A DNA stretch of 64,000 nucleotides, from NCBI RefSeq assembly GCF_014646135.1, contig NZ_BMMW01000002.1:434001-498000 (forward strand), written 5' to 3'. Positions 17,809-29,560 of the stretch are shown piece by piece. Within the stretch, counting starts at the first letter, position 1. Each line of letters opens with the position of its first letter. The notes under the pieces are model-generated. The model had not been told where the DNA came from, did no database searches, and worked only from the letters and a program-made list of their open reading frames with translations. The position numbers were made by a program, and so were the translations under genes. The stretch is from Nocardia camponoti (GTDB lineage: Bacteria; Actinomycetota; Actinomycetes; Mycobacteriales; Mycobacteriaceae).

Positions 17809-18447
17809 CTAGATCTTCGCGGTGTGGCGAATAACGATGTTGCCGTAGGAGTTTCGCGCATTGACCGTCACGACGTCGCCCTGCAGCGAGACCACCGGGG
17901 TCAGTTCGTTGGTCACGGTGCCAACCACCGCGTTCGCATCGACGCGCACCGTGCTGCCGGGGTTCACCCCAACCTCAATCTCGCCAACGTTGGTCTCCAA
18001 GCGCAGTTCGCCTCGGCTCGCTTCGTTGACGCGGATGTCGCCCTTGGCGGTCTTCGCCGTCACCGAGCCAAGCGGCCGGTCGATGATGATGTCGCCGAGC
18101 GCGATGGTCAGCTGGGCATCGCCGAGTTCGCCGTGGGCAACGAACTTGCCAACGCCCGCGTCGGCGGTCAGCGACGAGCCCGACGGCACCTCGATGATCA
18201 CCTCGATCGACGGGTTGCCGCCGAACGGGGTGTGCGTGCGCCAACTCTTCGGCGTGGTCACCGTCAGGGTGCCCGCGGTGAAGTCGACGGTGGTCTGCTC
18301 GGCAGCCTTCGCGTCGCCCTTCTTGCTCGGGTCGGCGGGGTTGATCTGCACGGTCGCGGTGTCGCGGTGCGAGGCGACCACGGTGACTTCGGCGGAGAGC
18401 ACATCGACGGCGACGGCGACGGGCTGGGCGGCGGGGGTGGTGAACAT
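17809..18447 (-). CDS. DUF4097 family beta-helical protein
   Basis: Protein of 212 residues with repeated short beta-strand units of the DUF4097 (adhesin-like, polyhedral) type: GDIIIDRPLGSVTAKTAKGD, GELRLETNVGEIEV, DVVTVNARNSYGNIVI. No signal peptide or membrane helix is visible, although the family is often membrane-linked. The start ATG has a strong ribosome site (AAGAGGAGCACCC). It is divergent from the AfsR/SARP regulator, with 216 bp between start codons. In related genomes DUF4097 genes often lie beside SARP regulators, so control by the neighbour is plausible but unproven. Confidence 0.88.
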   Translation of the reverse strand: MFTTPAAQPVAVAVDVLSAEVTVVASHRDTATVQINPADPSKKGDAKAAEQTTVDFTAGTLTVTTPKSWRTHTPFGGNPSIEVIIEVPSGSSLTADAGVGKFVAHGELGDAQLTIALGDIIIDRPLGSVTAKTAKGDIRVNEASRGELRLETNVGEIEVGVNPGSTVRVDANAVVGTVTNELTPVVSLQGDVVTVNARNSYGNIVIRHTAKI

Positions 18448-18663
18448 GGGGTGCTCCTCTTCGTGAGTCGGTGGCGGGCGGTCCGTTCGTGGCCGCTGCC
18501 GTTGTTGATGTCACTACTTTCGCTGGCCGCGCTGACAGCGAGCTGACATCGTGCTGATGTGGTCGCTGATAGCGCGCGCTCAGCGCATAACCGCTGGGCC
18601 ACAACCCATTCCCCCGTCGCGCGAATATTGGGGCGTGCGGTCAGATAGTTAGCGCGGCACAAT

Positions 18664-21600
18664 ATGTCAATGCAGATCGCGATGCTTGGGCCGCTGGAAA
18701 TCCGCAATGTCGACGGTGAACTGATAGCGCTGCCCGGTGCTCGCCTGCGCGCGCTGCTTGTCGCGTTGGCGCTCGAACCTGGTCGCGCGGTCAGCAAGGC
18801 GAAGCTGGTCGATTGGATTTGGGGCGAAGAGCCGCCTGCCGACGCGGCGAACGCGTTGCAAGCGCTGGTTTCGCGGTTGCGGCGGGTGCTGCCGGACGGG
18901 TCAGTCGACGTTTCCGCCGGCGGATATCGGCTCGCCATCGACGCCGCCTCCGTCGACGCTTCGCGTTTTGAGCAGTTACTTGACGCCGCGCGAGGTGCTG
19001 ACGACGTCCGGCTGGCGCAACTCTTGGGCGAGGCGTGCGCGTTGTGGCGCGGCACGCCGTTGCAGGGGCTCGGCGAGAACGAACTCATCGACGCGGTTGT
19101 CACCCGATTCGAAAATCTGCACTTGGCCGCGCTCGAAGATCGGTTCGAGGTGGAGACGCGATTGGGTCGCGGTGCCGAATTGGTCGTTGAGCTAACGGAA
19201 TTGGTTGCGCGGCACCCCGTTCGCGAGCGGCTCGTCGCTTCGCTGATGCGCGCACTCGCCGCCGCTGGGCGCGGGGCCGAGGCGCTTACGGTGTATCAGA
19301 CCGCCCGCGAAGCACTGGCCGACGAGCTTGGCGTCGACCCGTCGGCGGAACTGTCGGACCTGCATGTGGCGTTTTTGCGTGGCGAAGTTGGTGGTCGACC
19401 GCAGGAGCGGACGACGAATCTGCGGACTGAACTGGCGAGTTACGTCGGCAAGGAAACCGATATCGCGGTAGTGCGTGAGTTGATCGCGCGTAATCGCCTC
19501 ACGACACTGACTGGCTCGGGCGGGTCGGGCAAGACGCGGCTCGCGGTGGAGACCGCGCACACGATGTTGGCTGACCTACCCGAGGGCGCGTGGTTGGTTG
19601 AGCTCACGGCAGTGAGGGGGTCGCGAGTGGTCGCTGACGCACATGTGGGTCCAGGTGCGCAAAGTCGGGCGGTTAGCGATATCGTCCGCGAAATCGCCCA
19701 ATCTGCCCTTGCCGCAATCGGTTTGCGCGACTCACTGCATGCGGGCGGTGAGAATACTGACCCGCTTGATCGGCTCATCGCCGCATTGCGCGAACGCGAA
19801 ACGCTGTTGGTGCTGGACAACTGCGAGCACGTGATCGACGCCGCCGCTTCGTTCGCGCATCGGATCCTCGGTGAGTGTCCACGCGTGCGCATTCTCGCGA
19901 CAAGCCGTGAGCCGCTTGGCATTACGGGCGAGGCACTGTGGCGGGTGCGGCCGCTTGAGCTGTCTGCCGCCGTCGCCCTGTTGCGCGACCGCGCCGCTGC
20001 CGTCGGTGGTGCTATCGCCGGAGCGGATCTCGCAACGGCTGAACGCGTTTGCCGTGCGCTCGACGGCATCCCGCTCGCCATCGAACTCGCGGCAGCACGC
20101 CTGCGGACGATGTCGCTCGACCAGCTCGCCAACCGCCTCGATGACCGCTTCCGCCTGCTCACCGGCGGCAGTCGCACCGCGATCGCGCAGCATCGCACGT
20201 TGCGCGCGGTTGTCGATTGGAGTTGGGAACTACTTTCCGACGCCGAACGCACGGTGCTGAGTCGACTTTCCGTTTTCGCTGGGAGCGCGAGTGTTGAAGC
20301 GGCAGAACGGGTTTGCGTCACGGGCGACGTTGAGCAATGGGAGGTGCTCGACCTGCTCACCGCACTGACAGACAAGTCGCTGTTAGTCGTCGCGACCGAC
20401 ACCCAACGCTTCCGCATGCTTGAAACCATCAGGCAGTATGCGGCCGACAAGCTGGTCGAATCGGGGGCGGCCGAGTCAGCGCGGGCCGCCCACCTCGCGT
20501 ATTTCACCGAGCTGGCCGCGAGCGCCGAACCTCACCTTCGTCGCGCTGAGCAGCTCGAATGGCTTCGCATCCTCGCCGCCGACCACGACAACATCACGGC
20601 CGCGATGCGCGGGGCGCTCGCTTCCGGCGACGCCACCGCGTCACTGGAACTGGCCGCCGCTGCGGGGTGGTACTGGTGGCTCGCGGGGTATAAGTCGATG
20701 GGCACGGACCTGGTGTTGGCGGCTGCGCGAACTGCTGACGGGGTGAAAGTCGAAAATCGCACGGCAGCAACAGTTTATGGCCTCGTAGTGCACTTCATGA
20801 CGTCGGGGCGCAATGACGCGCAGCAGGTCGCGGAGTGGATTCGACGAGCCAACGAAGCGAATACCGCTGGGCGCGGCGGACATCCAGCGTTGAGTTTCGT
20901 TCCCGCGCTTGAGCGCATGCTCGCTGGCCCCGACGAATTCCTTCCCGCGTTCGAAGCTGTTCTCGCCGATGATGATCCGTGGGTGCGCGCGCTTGCCCGG
21001 CTCCAACTAGGCAAGATGCGCACGGTGCTCGGCCACGATGACGCATCGGTCGAGCCGTATCTCACGAAAGCCCTCGCCGAATTCCGTGACCTCGGCGAAC
21101 GCTGGGGAATGTCCTTCGCCCTGTCCGAACTGGCTAGCCGCGCCACACTACGCGGCGAATTCGGCACTGCGCGTGACCTTTTCGATGAGGCGATTGCCGC
21201 GATCACGGAAATCGGCGCGACCGAAGACATCGTCGGCATGCGTCTCCACCAAGCACGGCTGCACTGGTCGCTAGGCGCGCAGGAAGCAAGCGCGGCCGCT
21301 CTCGACGACGCACAGCGTCGCGCTGAAGTGACGGGCTGGCCGACCGCACTCGCTGAGGTCGCGTTAACTCGCGCGGAGCTGGCGCGCTGGCAAGGGGATT
21401 CAGCAGTGGCACGGGAGCAACTCAAGCTCGCCGAGACGCTGCTCGGCGACGACGCCGCACTGCCCAACGTCACCGCGACAGTTCACCTCCAACTCGGCTA
21501 CCTGGCCGAGCAGCCAACGGACGCCCGCACGCACCTTCGCGCGGCCTACGACGCGGCGACCGCCGCCGACTACGCGGCACTGACCGCGCAGGTCATCGTC

Positions 21601-21828
21601 GGCATCGCAAACTTCGCCCAGTGCTCCGGCAACGACGCCCAGGCAACCCAACTACTCGGCGCGGCGAACCGGGTGCGCGGGTCAGCGGACCGCGCCAACC
21701 CGGACGCCCTCCGCATCGAACAGCAAGCACAAGACCGCCTCGGCGAACCGAAGTTCACCGAGGCGATGGTGATGGGCAGCGGTGCCGACGTGCCCGAACT
21801 GGTCGCGCTCACGCTCGCTTCGTGTTGA
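18664..21828 (+). CDS. AfsR/SARP-family transcriptional regulator (BTAD, NB-ARC, TPR)
   Basis: Very large regulator of 1054 residues. It contains an OmpR-like winged helix (about 1-95; ALPGARLRALLVALALEPGRAVSKAKLV), a bacterial transcriptional activation domain (about 97-240; FRGEVG region ends it), a STAND ATPase with Walker A GSGGSGKTRLAVE and Walker B LLVLDNCEHVID, and a C-terminal helical/TPR half rich in Ala. Such proteins usually control secondary metabolism or stress genes. The stop codon TGA (21826-21828) lies inside the outermost CRISPR repeat, so the array abuts this gene exactly. Whether the C-terminus is native or was trimmed by array arrival cannot be told without homologues. Confidence 0.92.
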   Translation: MSMQIAMLGPLEIRNVDGELIALPGARLRALLVALALEPGRAVSKAKLVDWIWGEEPPADAANALQALVSRLRRVLPDGSVDVSAGGYRLAIDAASVDASRFEQLLDAARGADDVRLAQLLGEACALWRGTPLQGLGENELIDAVVTRFENLHLAALEDRFEVETRLGRGAELVVELTELVARHPVRERLVASLMRALAAAGRGAEALTVYQTAREALADELGVDPSAELSDLHVAFLRGEVGGRPQERTTNLRTELASYVGKETDIAVVRELIARNRLTTLTGSGGSGKTRLAVETAHTMLADLPEGAWLVELTAVRGSRVVADAHVGPGAQSRAVSDIVREIAQSALAAIGLRDSLHAGGENTDPLDRLIAALRERETLLVLDNCEHVIDAAASFAHRILGECPRVRILATSREPLGITGEALWRVRPLELSAAVALLRDRAAAVGGAIAGADLATAERVCRALDGIPLAIELAAARLRTMSLDQLANRLDDRFRLLTGGSRTAIAQHRTLRAVVDWSWELLSDAERTVLSRLSVFAGSASVEAAERVCVTGDVEQWEVLDLLTALTDKSLLVVATDTQRFRMLETIRQYAADKLVESGAAESARAAHLAYFTELAASAEPHLRRAEQLEWLRILAADHDNITAAMRGALASGDATASLELAAAAGWYWWLAGYKSMGTDLVLAAARTADGVKVENRTAATVYGLVVHFMTSGRNDAQQVAEWIRRANEANTAGRGGHPALSFVPALERMLAGPDEFLPAFEAVLADDDPWVRALARLQLGKMRTVLGHDDASVEPYLTKALAEFRDLGERWGMSFALSELASRATLRGEFGTARDLFDEAIAAITEIGATEDIVGMRLHQARLHWSLGAQEASAAALDDAQRRAEVTGWPTALAEVALTRAELARWQGDSAVAREQLKLAETLLGDDAALPNVTATVHLQLGYLAEQPTDARTHLRAAYDAATAADYAALTAQVIVGIANFAQCSGNDAQATQLLGAANRVRGSADRANPDALRIEQQAQDRLGEPKFTEAMVMGSGADVPELVALTLASC

Positions 21829-24800
21829 GATCCTCGCCGATTCCTTCGGACCGACGCTGCCTCGCTGCCGTTGAAGGCGTCGCCGAAAACGTAGACGTTG
21901 AGATCCTCGCCGGTCCCTTCGGACCGGCGCTGCGATGTCGGGGCCAGCGCGCCAACGATCGACCACAGTTGAGATCCTCGCCGATCCCTTCGGACCGGCG
22001 CTGCGGAAGAGCAGCGCGCCTGCCGCGACCTCGATCCGGTTGAGATCCTCGCCGATCCCTTCGGACCGGCGCTGCTGGGTCTTCGGGATCGGTGACCGCG
22101 CCGACGTAGTCGTTGAGATCCTCGCCGACCCCTTCGGACCGGCGCTGCGTGACCTGGTTCTTGTACTGGTGGGTGTCCTGGTCGTTGAGATCCTCGCCGA
22201 TCCCTTCGGACCGGCGCTGCACGGGCTCGGCGGGAAGCTCGATACCTAACTCTGGGTTGAGATCCTCGCCGATCCCTTCGGCCCGGCGCTGCCTGACCGC
22301 ATTGTCGGACTCGTAGCACAGCAGGGGTTGAGATCCTCGCCGATCCTTTCGGACCGGCGCTGCAGGCGTCGCAGCGATGTAGTCGTTGTCGACCGTCCCG
22401 TTGAGATCCTCGCCGAACTCTTCGGACCGGCGCTGCCCTGCTTGCGGTTCACTCGGCACCACCTCCTCTCAGCTGAGATCCTCGCCGATCCCTTCGGACC
22501 GGCGCTGCTCCCACGACCAGTCCATTTCCTCGACCTGCTCGACGTTGAGATCCTGCCGATCCCTTCGGACCGGCGCTGCATGAAGACCGACTTCCCATTC
22601 GCGCCGGCGCCCGTGTTGAGATCCTCGCCGATCCCTTCGGACCGGCGCTGCGGTCACGACCAGCGCGGCCGTTGTACGGAGCACCGGTTGAGATCCTCGC
22701 CGATCCCTTGGGACCGGCGCTGCCACCTCTCAGTCAGTGCGGCCGAACAGGTTGCGCGTGTTGAGATCCTCGCCGATCCCTTCGGACCGGCGCTGCTGCG
22801 GGGTCCCGCGATGGTTCGCCACCCGCTTATGGGTTGAGATCCTCGCCGATCCCTTCGGACCGGCGCTGCCGGTGGTGATCCGCCCATCACCCCACTCGGA
22901 CACGTTGAGATCCTCGCCGATCCCTTCGGACCGGCGCTGCACCGCGCTATCGGGGTCTGTGAGTGCTCGCTAGGCGTTGAGATCCTCGCCGATCCCTTCG
23001 GACCGGCGCTGCGCGGGTGAGAGCTCAGGTCGGTCGATGCCCGGGCGGAGTTGAGATCCTCGCCGATCCCTTCGGACCGGCGCTGCCTGGGCTCGGGTGT
23101 TAAGCGGTGCAGCGGGATTCATGTTGATCCTCGCCGATCCCTTCGGACCGGCGCTGCGGCGGCGCCCACCAGTATCTCGCCCTCGCCCTGAGTTGAGATC
23201 CTCGCCGATCCCTTCGGACCGGCGCTGCTCAACCAGCTCCGGATCAGACTGGGTCGCCACCGTGTTGAGATCCTCGCCGATCCCTTCGGACCGGCGCTGC
23301 TATCGCGCGGTCGCCGCACCGCTGCCGACGACGGCGGTTGAGATCCTCGCCGATCCCTTCGGACCGGCGCTGCCTCGGCGACAGCACGAGCACGAGACCG
23401 GGCCCGGTAGTTGAGATCCTCGCCGATCCCTTCGGACCGGCGCTGCATGGTCCGAGGTGACCGCACGCAAGGCACGCACGCGTTGAGATCCTCGCCGATC
23501 CCTTCGGACCGGCGCTGCTGGTTTTCGATCGCGACGGGTGACAGTGCTTCGGTGTTGAGATCCTCGCCGATCCCTTCGGACCGGCGCTGCCGCGTTGGGC
23601 ACGTCAATGTCGAAGCTGCCGAACCCGTTGAGATCCTCGCCGATCCCTTCGGACCGGCGCTGCTTGTCGCTAGTCCGCTGCGCCGGTTCACGCCCATGTT
23701 GAGATCCTCGCCGATCCCTTCGGACCGGCGCTGCACAGCGTGGTGCAGCCGATGCGCCTCGACCAGTTGTTGAGATCCTCGCCGATCCCTTCGGACCGGC
23801 GCTGCATGGCCTTGAGCCGCAGCACGTCGTACTTCTCGCGGTTGAGATCCTCGCCGATCCCTTCGGACCGGCGCTGCGTGGCGTCCCGTGATCTGGATCG
23901 GGCCGCGCCCCTTGTTGAGATCCTCGCCGATCCCTTCGGACCGGCGCTGCCTCGGTGCAGCGTTTAGCGCGCACGGCTTCGAATGGGTTGAGATCCTCGC
24001 CGATCCCTTCGGACCGGCGCTGCCCGGGACATGTTCAACCGACAACGTGGCCTCGGCCGTGTTGAGATCCTCGCCGATCCCTTCGGACCGGCGCTGCCGT
24101 CGCCCCGGCGGTGCGGTACCGGGTTACGTTCGATGTTGAGATCCTCGCCGATCCCTTCGGACCGGCGCTGCCGTCGCCCCGGCGGTGCGGTACCGGGTTA
24201 CGTTCGATGTTGAGATCCTCGCCGATCCCTTCGGACCGGCGCTGCCGTTCCCGAAGCCCTGATCCAGGTCGTGGACGTGTTGAGATCCTCGCCGATCCCT
24301 TCGGACCGGCGCTGCTGGCGAAGTCGTCGCCATCCACCGCCTCCCCAAAGGTTGAGATCCTCGCCGATCCCTTCGGACCGGCGCTGCAGCCCCCGCCTCG
24401 TCATGGCGCGCGTGGGGCACAAGTTGAGATCCTCGCCGATCCCTTCGGACCGGCGCTGCCGACAGCGTGGTGCAGCCGATGCGCCTTGACCAGTTGTTGA
24501 GATCCTCGCCGATCCCTTCGGACCGGCGCTGCACCGTGAACTTTCGCGACTGGTAGCAACGCCGCCGTTGAGATCCTCGCCGATCCCTTCGGACCGGCGC
24601 TGCACCGGCATCGCCGCGGCAATCCCGACGCCCGCCTGTTGAGATCCTCGCCGATCCCTTCGGACCGGCGCTGCGCGGACGCGGCCGAAGCGCTTGAGGC
24701 GGTCGGGTGGGTTGAGATCCTCGCCGATCCCTTCGGACCGGCGCTGCCTTCGGCGTTCCCATGCGTCGGGCACGCCCTCCACGTTGAGATCCTCGCCGAT

Positions 24801-26560
24801 CCCTTCGGACCGGCGCTGCTGGCACCAACACGGTGTGGTCGGCCCCACCACACCCGTTGAGATCCTCGCCGATCCCTTCGGACCGGCGCTGCGCTACCCG
24901 ATGGCGTTGCACGCATTCCCGGCGCAGTTGAGATCCTCGCCGATCCCTTCGGACCGGCGCTGCATCGCTGCCGCATCCAAGCAAGTCGAGTCCGCTGTTG
25001 AGATCCTCGCCGATCCCTTCGGACCGGCGCTGCCCGAACAGGTGTGCCGCCGTCGCATTTGCCATCACGGTTGAGATCCTCGCCGATCCCTTCGGACCGG
25101 CGCTGCCCCTTCATAGCATTACGCCAGCGGACTGCATTTGAGGGTTGAGATCCTCGCCGATCCCTTCGGACCGGCGCTGCCGCGCTGCCCGCGCGAAAGC
25201 CGCGCGTGCCCGTGCCGTTGAGATCCTCGCCGATCCCTTCGGACCGGCGCTGCCACCGCGCACGAGACGTATAACAACCCATTGGCCGTTGAGATCCTCG
25301 CCGATCCCTTCGGACCGGCGCTGCCCAATGGTCATGTGATGGTTGCGTTCTCCGGCAACCGTTGAGATCCTCGCCGATCCCTTCGGACCGGCGCTGCCTC
25401 GGCGACGTCGAACAATACTGGCGCGGCAACACCGTTGAGATCCTCGCCGATCCCTTCGGACCGGCGCTGCGGTCGAACTGTTCGCGGTCGGTTGCGTCGA
25501 GGACGTTGAGATCCTCGCCGATCCCTTCGGACCGGCGCTGCGGCCGTCGAGACGCTGGAGCCGCTATGGACGCCACAGTTGAGATCCTCGCCGATCCCTT
25601 CGGACCGGCGCTGCTCGACCGCATCCCGCGTCGCCGCGTAAGTCCCACCGTTGAGATCCTCGCCGATCCCTTCGGACCGGCGCTGCCTCGATCGCGGCTG
25701 ATAATCCCACGTTCAAGACAATCGTTGAGATCCTCGCCGATCCCTTCGGACCGGCGCTGCCGCACCTGACCTCGGGTGCTTGCCGGTCGGGGTGTGGTTG
25801 AGATCCTCGCCGATCCCTTCGGACCGGCGCTGCCCGCCGAGGCCGCCGCGCGCATCCTGGACTGGATGTCGGTTGAGATCCTCGCCGATCCCTTCGGACC
25901 GGCGCTGCTGGGCGACCTGGGAAAACACCCGTTTCGGGGCCCGTTGAGATCCTCGCCGATCCCTTCGGACCGGCGCTGCCGCTCACCGGTCCGGCAACCA
26001 TCGAGGCGTTCCAGTTGAGATCCTCGCCGATCCCTTCGGACCGGCGCTGCCCTAACGCTCGGCGAGTTTATCGCTGAGCACAAATCCGTTGAGATCCTCG
26101 CCGATCCCTTCGGACCGGCGCTGCCGATCCGGCCCCAACGCGACCACTCCCTATCCTCGGTTGAGATCCTCGCCGATCCCTTCGGACCGGCGCTGCCCAG
26201 GGCTTATACGACGCTCCGGTCAAGGTCTCGATGTTGAGATCCTCGCCGATCCCTTCGGACCGGCGCTGCCGCGCCCCCGATGCGGTCCGCAGCGGTAGCG
26301 GGTTGTTGAGATCCTCGCCGATCCCTTCGGACCGGCGCTGCCGCGGGAACCCGGTGCGGTCGAGGCGCTTACCGGATGTTGAGATCCTCGCCGATCCCTT
26401 CGGACCGGCGCTGCCCGTCGGTGTGACCCCGCCAGGGGCCCACATCCGGGTTGAGATCCTCGCCGATCCCTTCGGACCGGCGCTGCTGGCGGCGGCTCTG
26501 CAGTGGCAACTGGCCGCACATGGGTTGAGATCCTCGCCGATCCCTTCGGACCGGCGCTGC
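21824..26560 (-). CRISPR. CRISPR array, 66 repeats of 37 nt, 65 spacers, type I-C
   Basis: I counted 66 repeats with starts every 71-73 nt, from 21824 to 26524. On the plus strand each begins GTTGAGATCC and ends GGCGCTGC; spacers are 34-37 nt. Read on the minus strand, the repeat folds as 4 nt, a 9-bp stem, a GAAG loop, the stem, then an 11-nt 3' part AGGATCTCAAC, which matches the 11-nt crRNA 5' handle left by Cas5c. A pair that would be A.C on the plus strand becomes G.U on the minus strand, so the minus strand is the transcribed one. Variants cluster at the low-coordinate end: repeats at 21824, 21897, 22256, 22327, 22400, 22472 and 22687 carry substitutions, 22544 lacks 1 nt and 23123 lacks 2 nt. 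All later ones are uniform. The leader is therefore beside cas2. Confidence 0.99.
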
Positions 26561-26697
26561 CCTGCCTGACCTGCATACATGCTGATCACGTCGGCAATCT
26601 GAGCGCCGATTATCAACATGCCGCACTGTTACTCCAAGATAAAGGTTGGGAACCGAACAGAGAAATCGATCGCACTTGGGGTTCCGAACCTGGTCGG
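26561..26697 (-). promoter_or_regulatory. CRISPR leader with putative promoter
   Basis: The 137 bp between cas2 and the youngest repeat are AT-richer than the surroundings. On the minus strand, TTGGAG (26637-26632) and GATAAT (26614-26609) are separated by exactly 17 nt, giving a sigma-70-type promoter. It would start the pre-crRNA about 40 nt before the first repeat. Position next to cas2 and next to the uniform repeats fits a functional leader. Confidence 0.65.
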
Positions 26698-28000
<1,303 letters not shown>

Positions 28001-28004
<4 letters not shown>

Positions 28005-28645
28005 TGCCAGTTTCCGCTTCCTCGCGGTCGAAACAGATCGTCGATGGGCTGGGTTGCCGTCTCGGGAACGCATCCCGGACGAAGCGAACAGCGTTCGCAG
28101 CGTTTGTCATTGACCGCTGGCGGCAAAGTTGGGGCGGCGACAGCTTCGCGGAGCGCGGTGACGGCCGCATGGACCGCGGCGATCAAGTCGTCGGTGATCG
28201 GTACGTTGTAGCGGCGCCGTGCCTTACCCGCGAAGATCTGGCCAAGCCGAACATCTGCGGAGAACATCTCGGCCAGACACAACGCTTGCGCGGCGACCTG
28301 CAGGTCAGCCGCGCTGCCCGGTCGATAGCTTCCCGACTTATGCTCGATCGGCGTTGGTGTTCCGTCGATCCAGTGCACTGTGTCGCAGATACCGTGCATA
28401 CCGAGTTGATCGCTATAGACCGGTAGCGATTTCCAGATCTTGGTTCCATCGCGGCCCGTCACCGCCCCGCCACGGTCGACAGCTTGATGGGCGATATCGC
28501 CGCGCACCGTGTCGACGTTGGATTCGAAATAGCCTTCTTGCCAGATCAACACCGCCTGGCGGGGGCAGTAGGCGAAATGCTCAAGCGCTGAGATCGGGAC
28601 GCTCCACCGTGTCTGGGACGCCCCGACCTCACTGAACTCGCTCAG
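28001..28645 (-). CDS. cas4: CRISPR exonuclease Cas4 (type I-C), probable CTG start
   Basis: RecB-like nuclease that trims prespacers and selects the PAM end. The nuclease motifs are GDIAHQAVD, GICDTVHW, PIEHKSGSY and DLQVAAQALCLAEM. The Fe-S cluster uses an N-terminal Cys in HFAYCPRQAV plus CERCSLRPGC near the end. The first ordinary start codon (GTG at 28552) would remove 31 residues, including that Cys and the conserved SALEHFAYCPRQ segment. The frame is open further up and meets a CTG (28645-28643) that overlaps the cas7 stop as CTGA, the same 4-nt coupling used elsewhere in this operon. From that CTG the protein is 214 residues, a normal Cas4 length. Confidence 0.9.
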
Positions 28646-29547
28646 CTGATCACCTCAGTGACAGTCACTCCAGCGGGCAAGTCCTCGACATCGATCTCGA
28701 TCTTGTAGTCGCTGAAGTGGCGGGGCACGCTGTCAATGTCCGCGCCAGGGCGGGTGATGGTGATCCGGTCGTAGAGTTTGCGGGCGGGAGCGTTGCCGAA
28801 CTTGTTGTCGTGGCTGAAAACGACCAGTTTGCGGGTGACCATGGCGCCGCGCGCGGCCGAGCGGTCGTGGTCGAACATCATTTCCAGCACGCGGTAGAGC
28901 AACTCGAAGTCGCGACTGTCGGTGCCGGTCTGCACGCCACGGTTAGCGGAATACGAGATCTCGGCGGCGTAGAGGCCGTAGGGCACAGTCCACTTGGAAC
29001 CCATCTCCGTTGATTCGCCCTTGTCGATGTCGGCCGCGCGGGTCTGAGTCACCCGGGTGATCGCGTGCTCAGTCGGGGTCACCGGGTCGATGGAGCGAGC
29101 CATGCCGACCTGAATAGGGCCGCGAATCTGCCCGAGCGCGTTGGTGTTTCCGGTGGACAGGACCGCCCCGAACAGTCGGATATCGGCATACCGGTCACAC
29201 AGCCACGCCCGTGCGGTGTCTGCCTGCTCTCGAGTGATCTTGGTCTTGGACTTGAGGGGGAGCCCGGTGGCTTGATAGGACTCGTCCAGGCGTGTGTTGA
29301 GCGCGTGACCCGCTTCCACGAAGATCCCATACCGCGGATCGCCTTCCGCGGCCAGCGCGAAGGTGTCGCGGATCTTGCGCTTGATGCAGACATCGGTCAC
29401 CAGACCGTGCCCGGACTCGATATCGACGCGCGGCTGGTTGCCTGCGTCGGGGTTGCCGTTGGGGTTGCCGTCAGTGACGTCGAACAGCAACAGCATGTCG
29501 TGGCGAACCGATGGATCCAGGTGAGCCGCGGCGAGGGATTTCGTCAT
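28642..29547 (-). CDS. cas7: Cascade backbone protein Cas7 (Csd2, type I-C)
   Basis: Backbone subunit that polymerises along the crRNA spacer in the I-C surveillance complex. The 301-residue protein has the Csd2 signature LLLFDVTDGNPNGNPDAGNQ near the N-terminus, CIKRKIRDTF, LFGAVLSTGN and a C-terminal region ending GVTVTEVIS. The ATG at 29547 lies 13 nt after the cas8c stop. Its TGA overlaps the inferred CTG start of cas4. Confidence 0.97.
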   Translation of the reverse strand: MTKSLAAAHLDPSVRHDMLLLFDVTDGNPNGNPDAGNQPRVDIESGHGLVTDVCIKRKIRDTFALAAEGDPRYGIFVEAGHALNTRLDESYQATGLPLKSKTKITREQADTARAWLCDRYADIRLFGAVLSTGNTNALGQIRGPIQVGMARSIDPVTPTEHAITRVTQTRAADIDKGESTEMGSKWTVPYGLYAAEISYSANRGVQTGTDSRDFELLYRVLEMMFDHDRSAARGAMVTRKLVVFSHDNKFGNAPARKLYDRITITRPGADIDSVPRHFSDYKIEIDVEDLPAGVTVTEVIS

Positions 29548-29560
29548 GTGAGGCGCCTTT

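Noticed and set aside
21833..26626. Long open frames on both strands through the array, giving repeated ILADPFGPAL, SSPIPSDRRC or RRSEGIGEDLN peptides
   Set aside because: They are translations of the CRISPR repeat; the repeat period, spacer variety and cas context show the DNA is an array, not a repeat protein gene.
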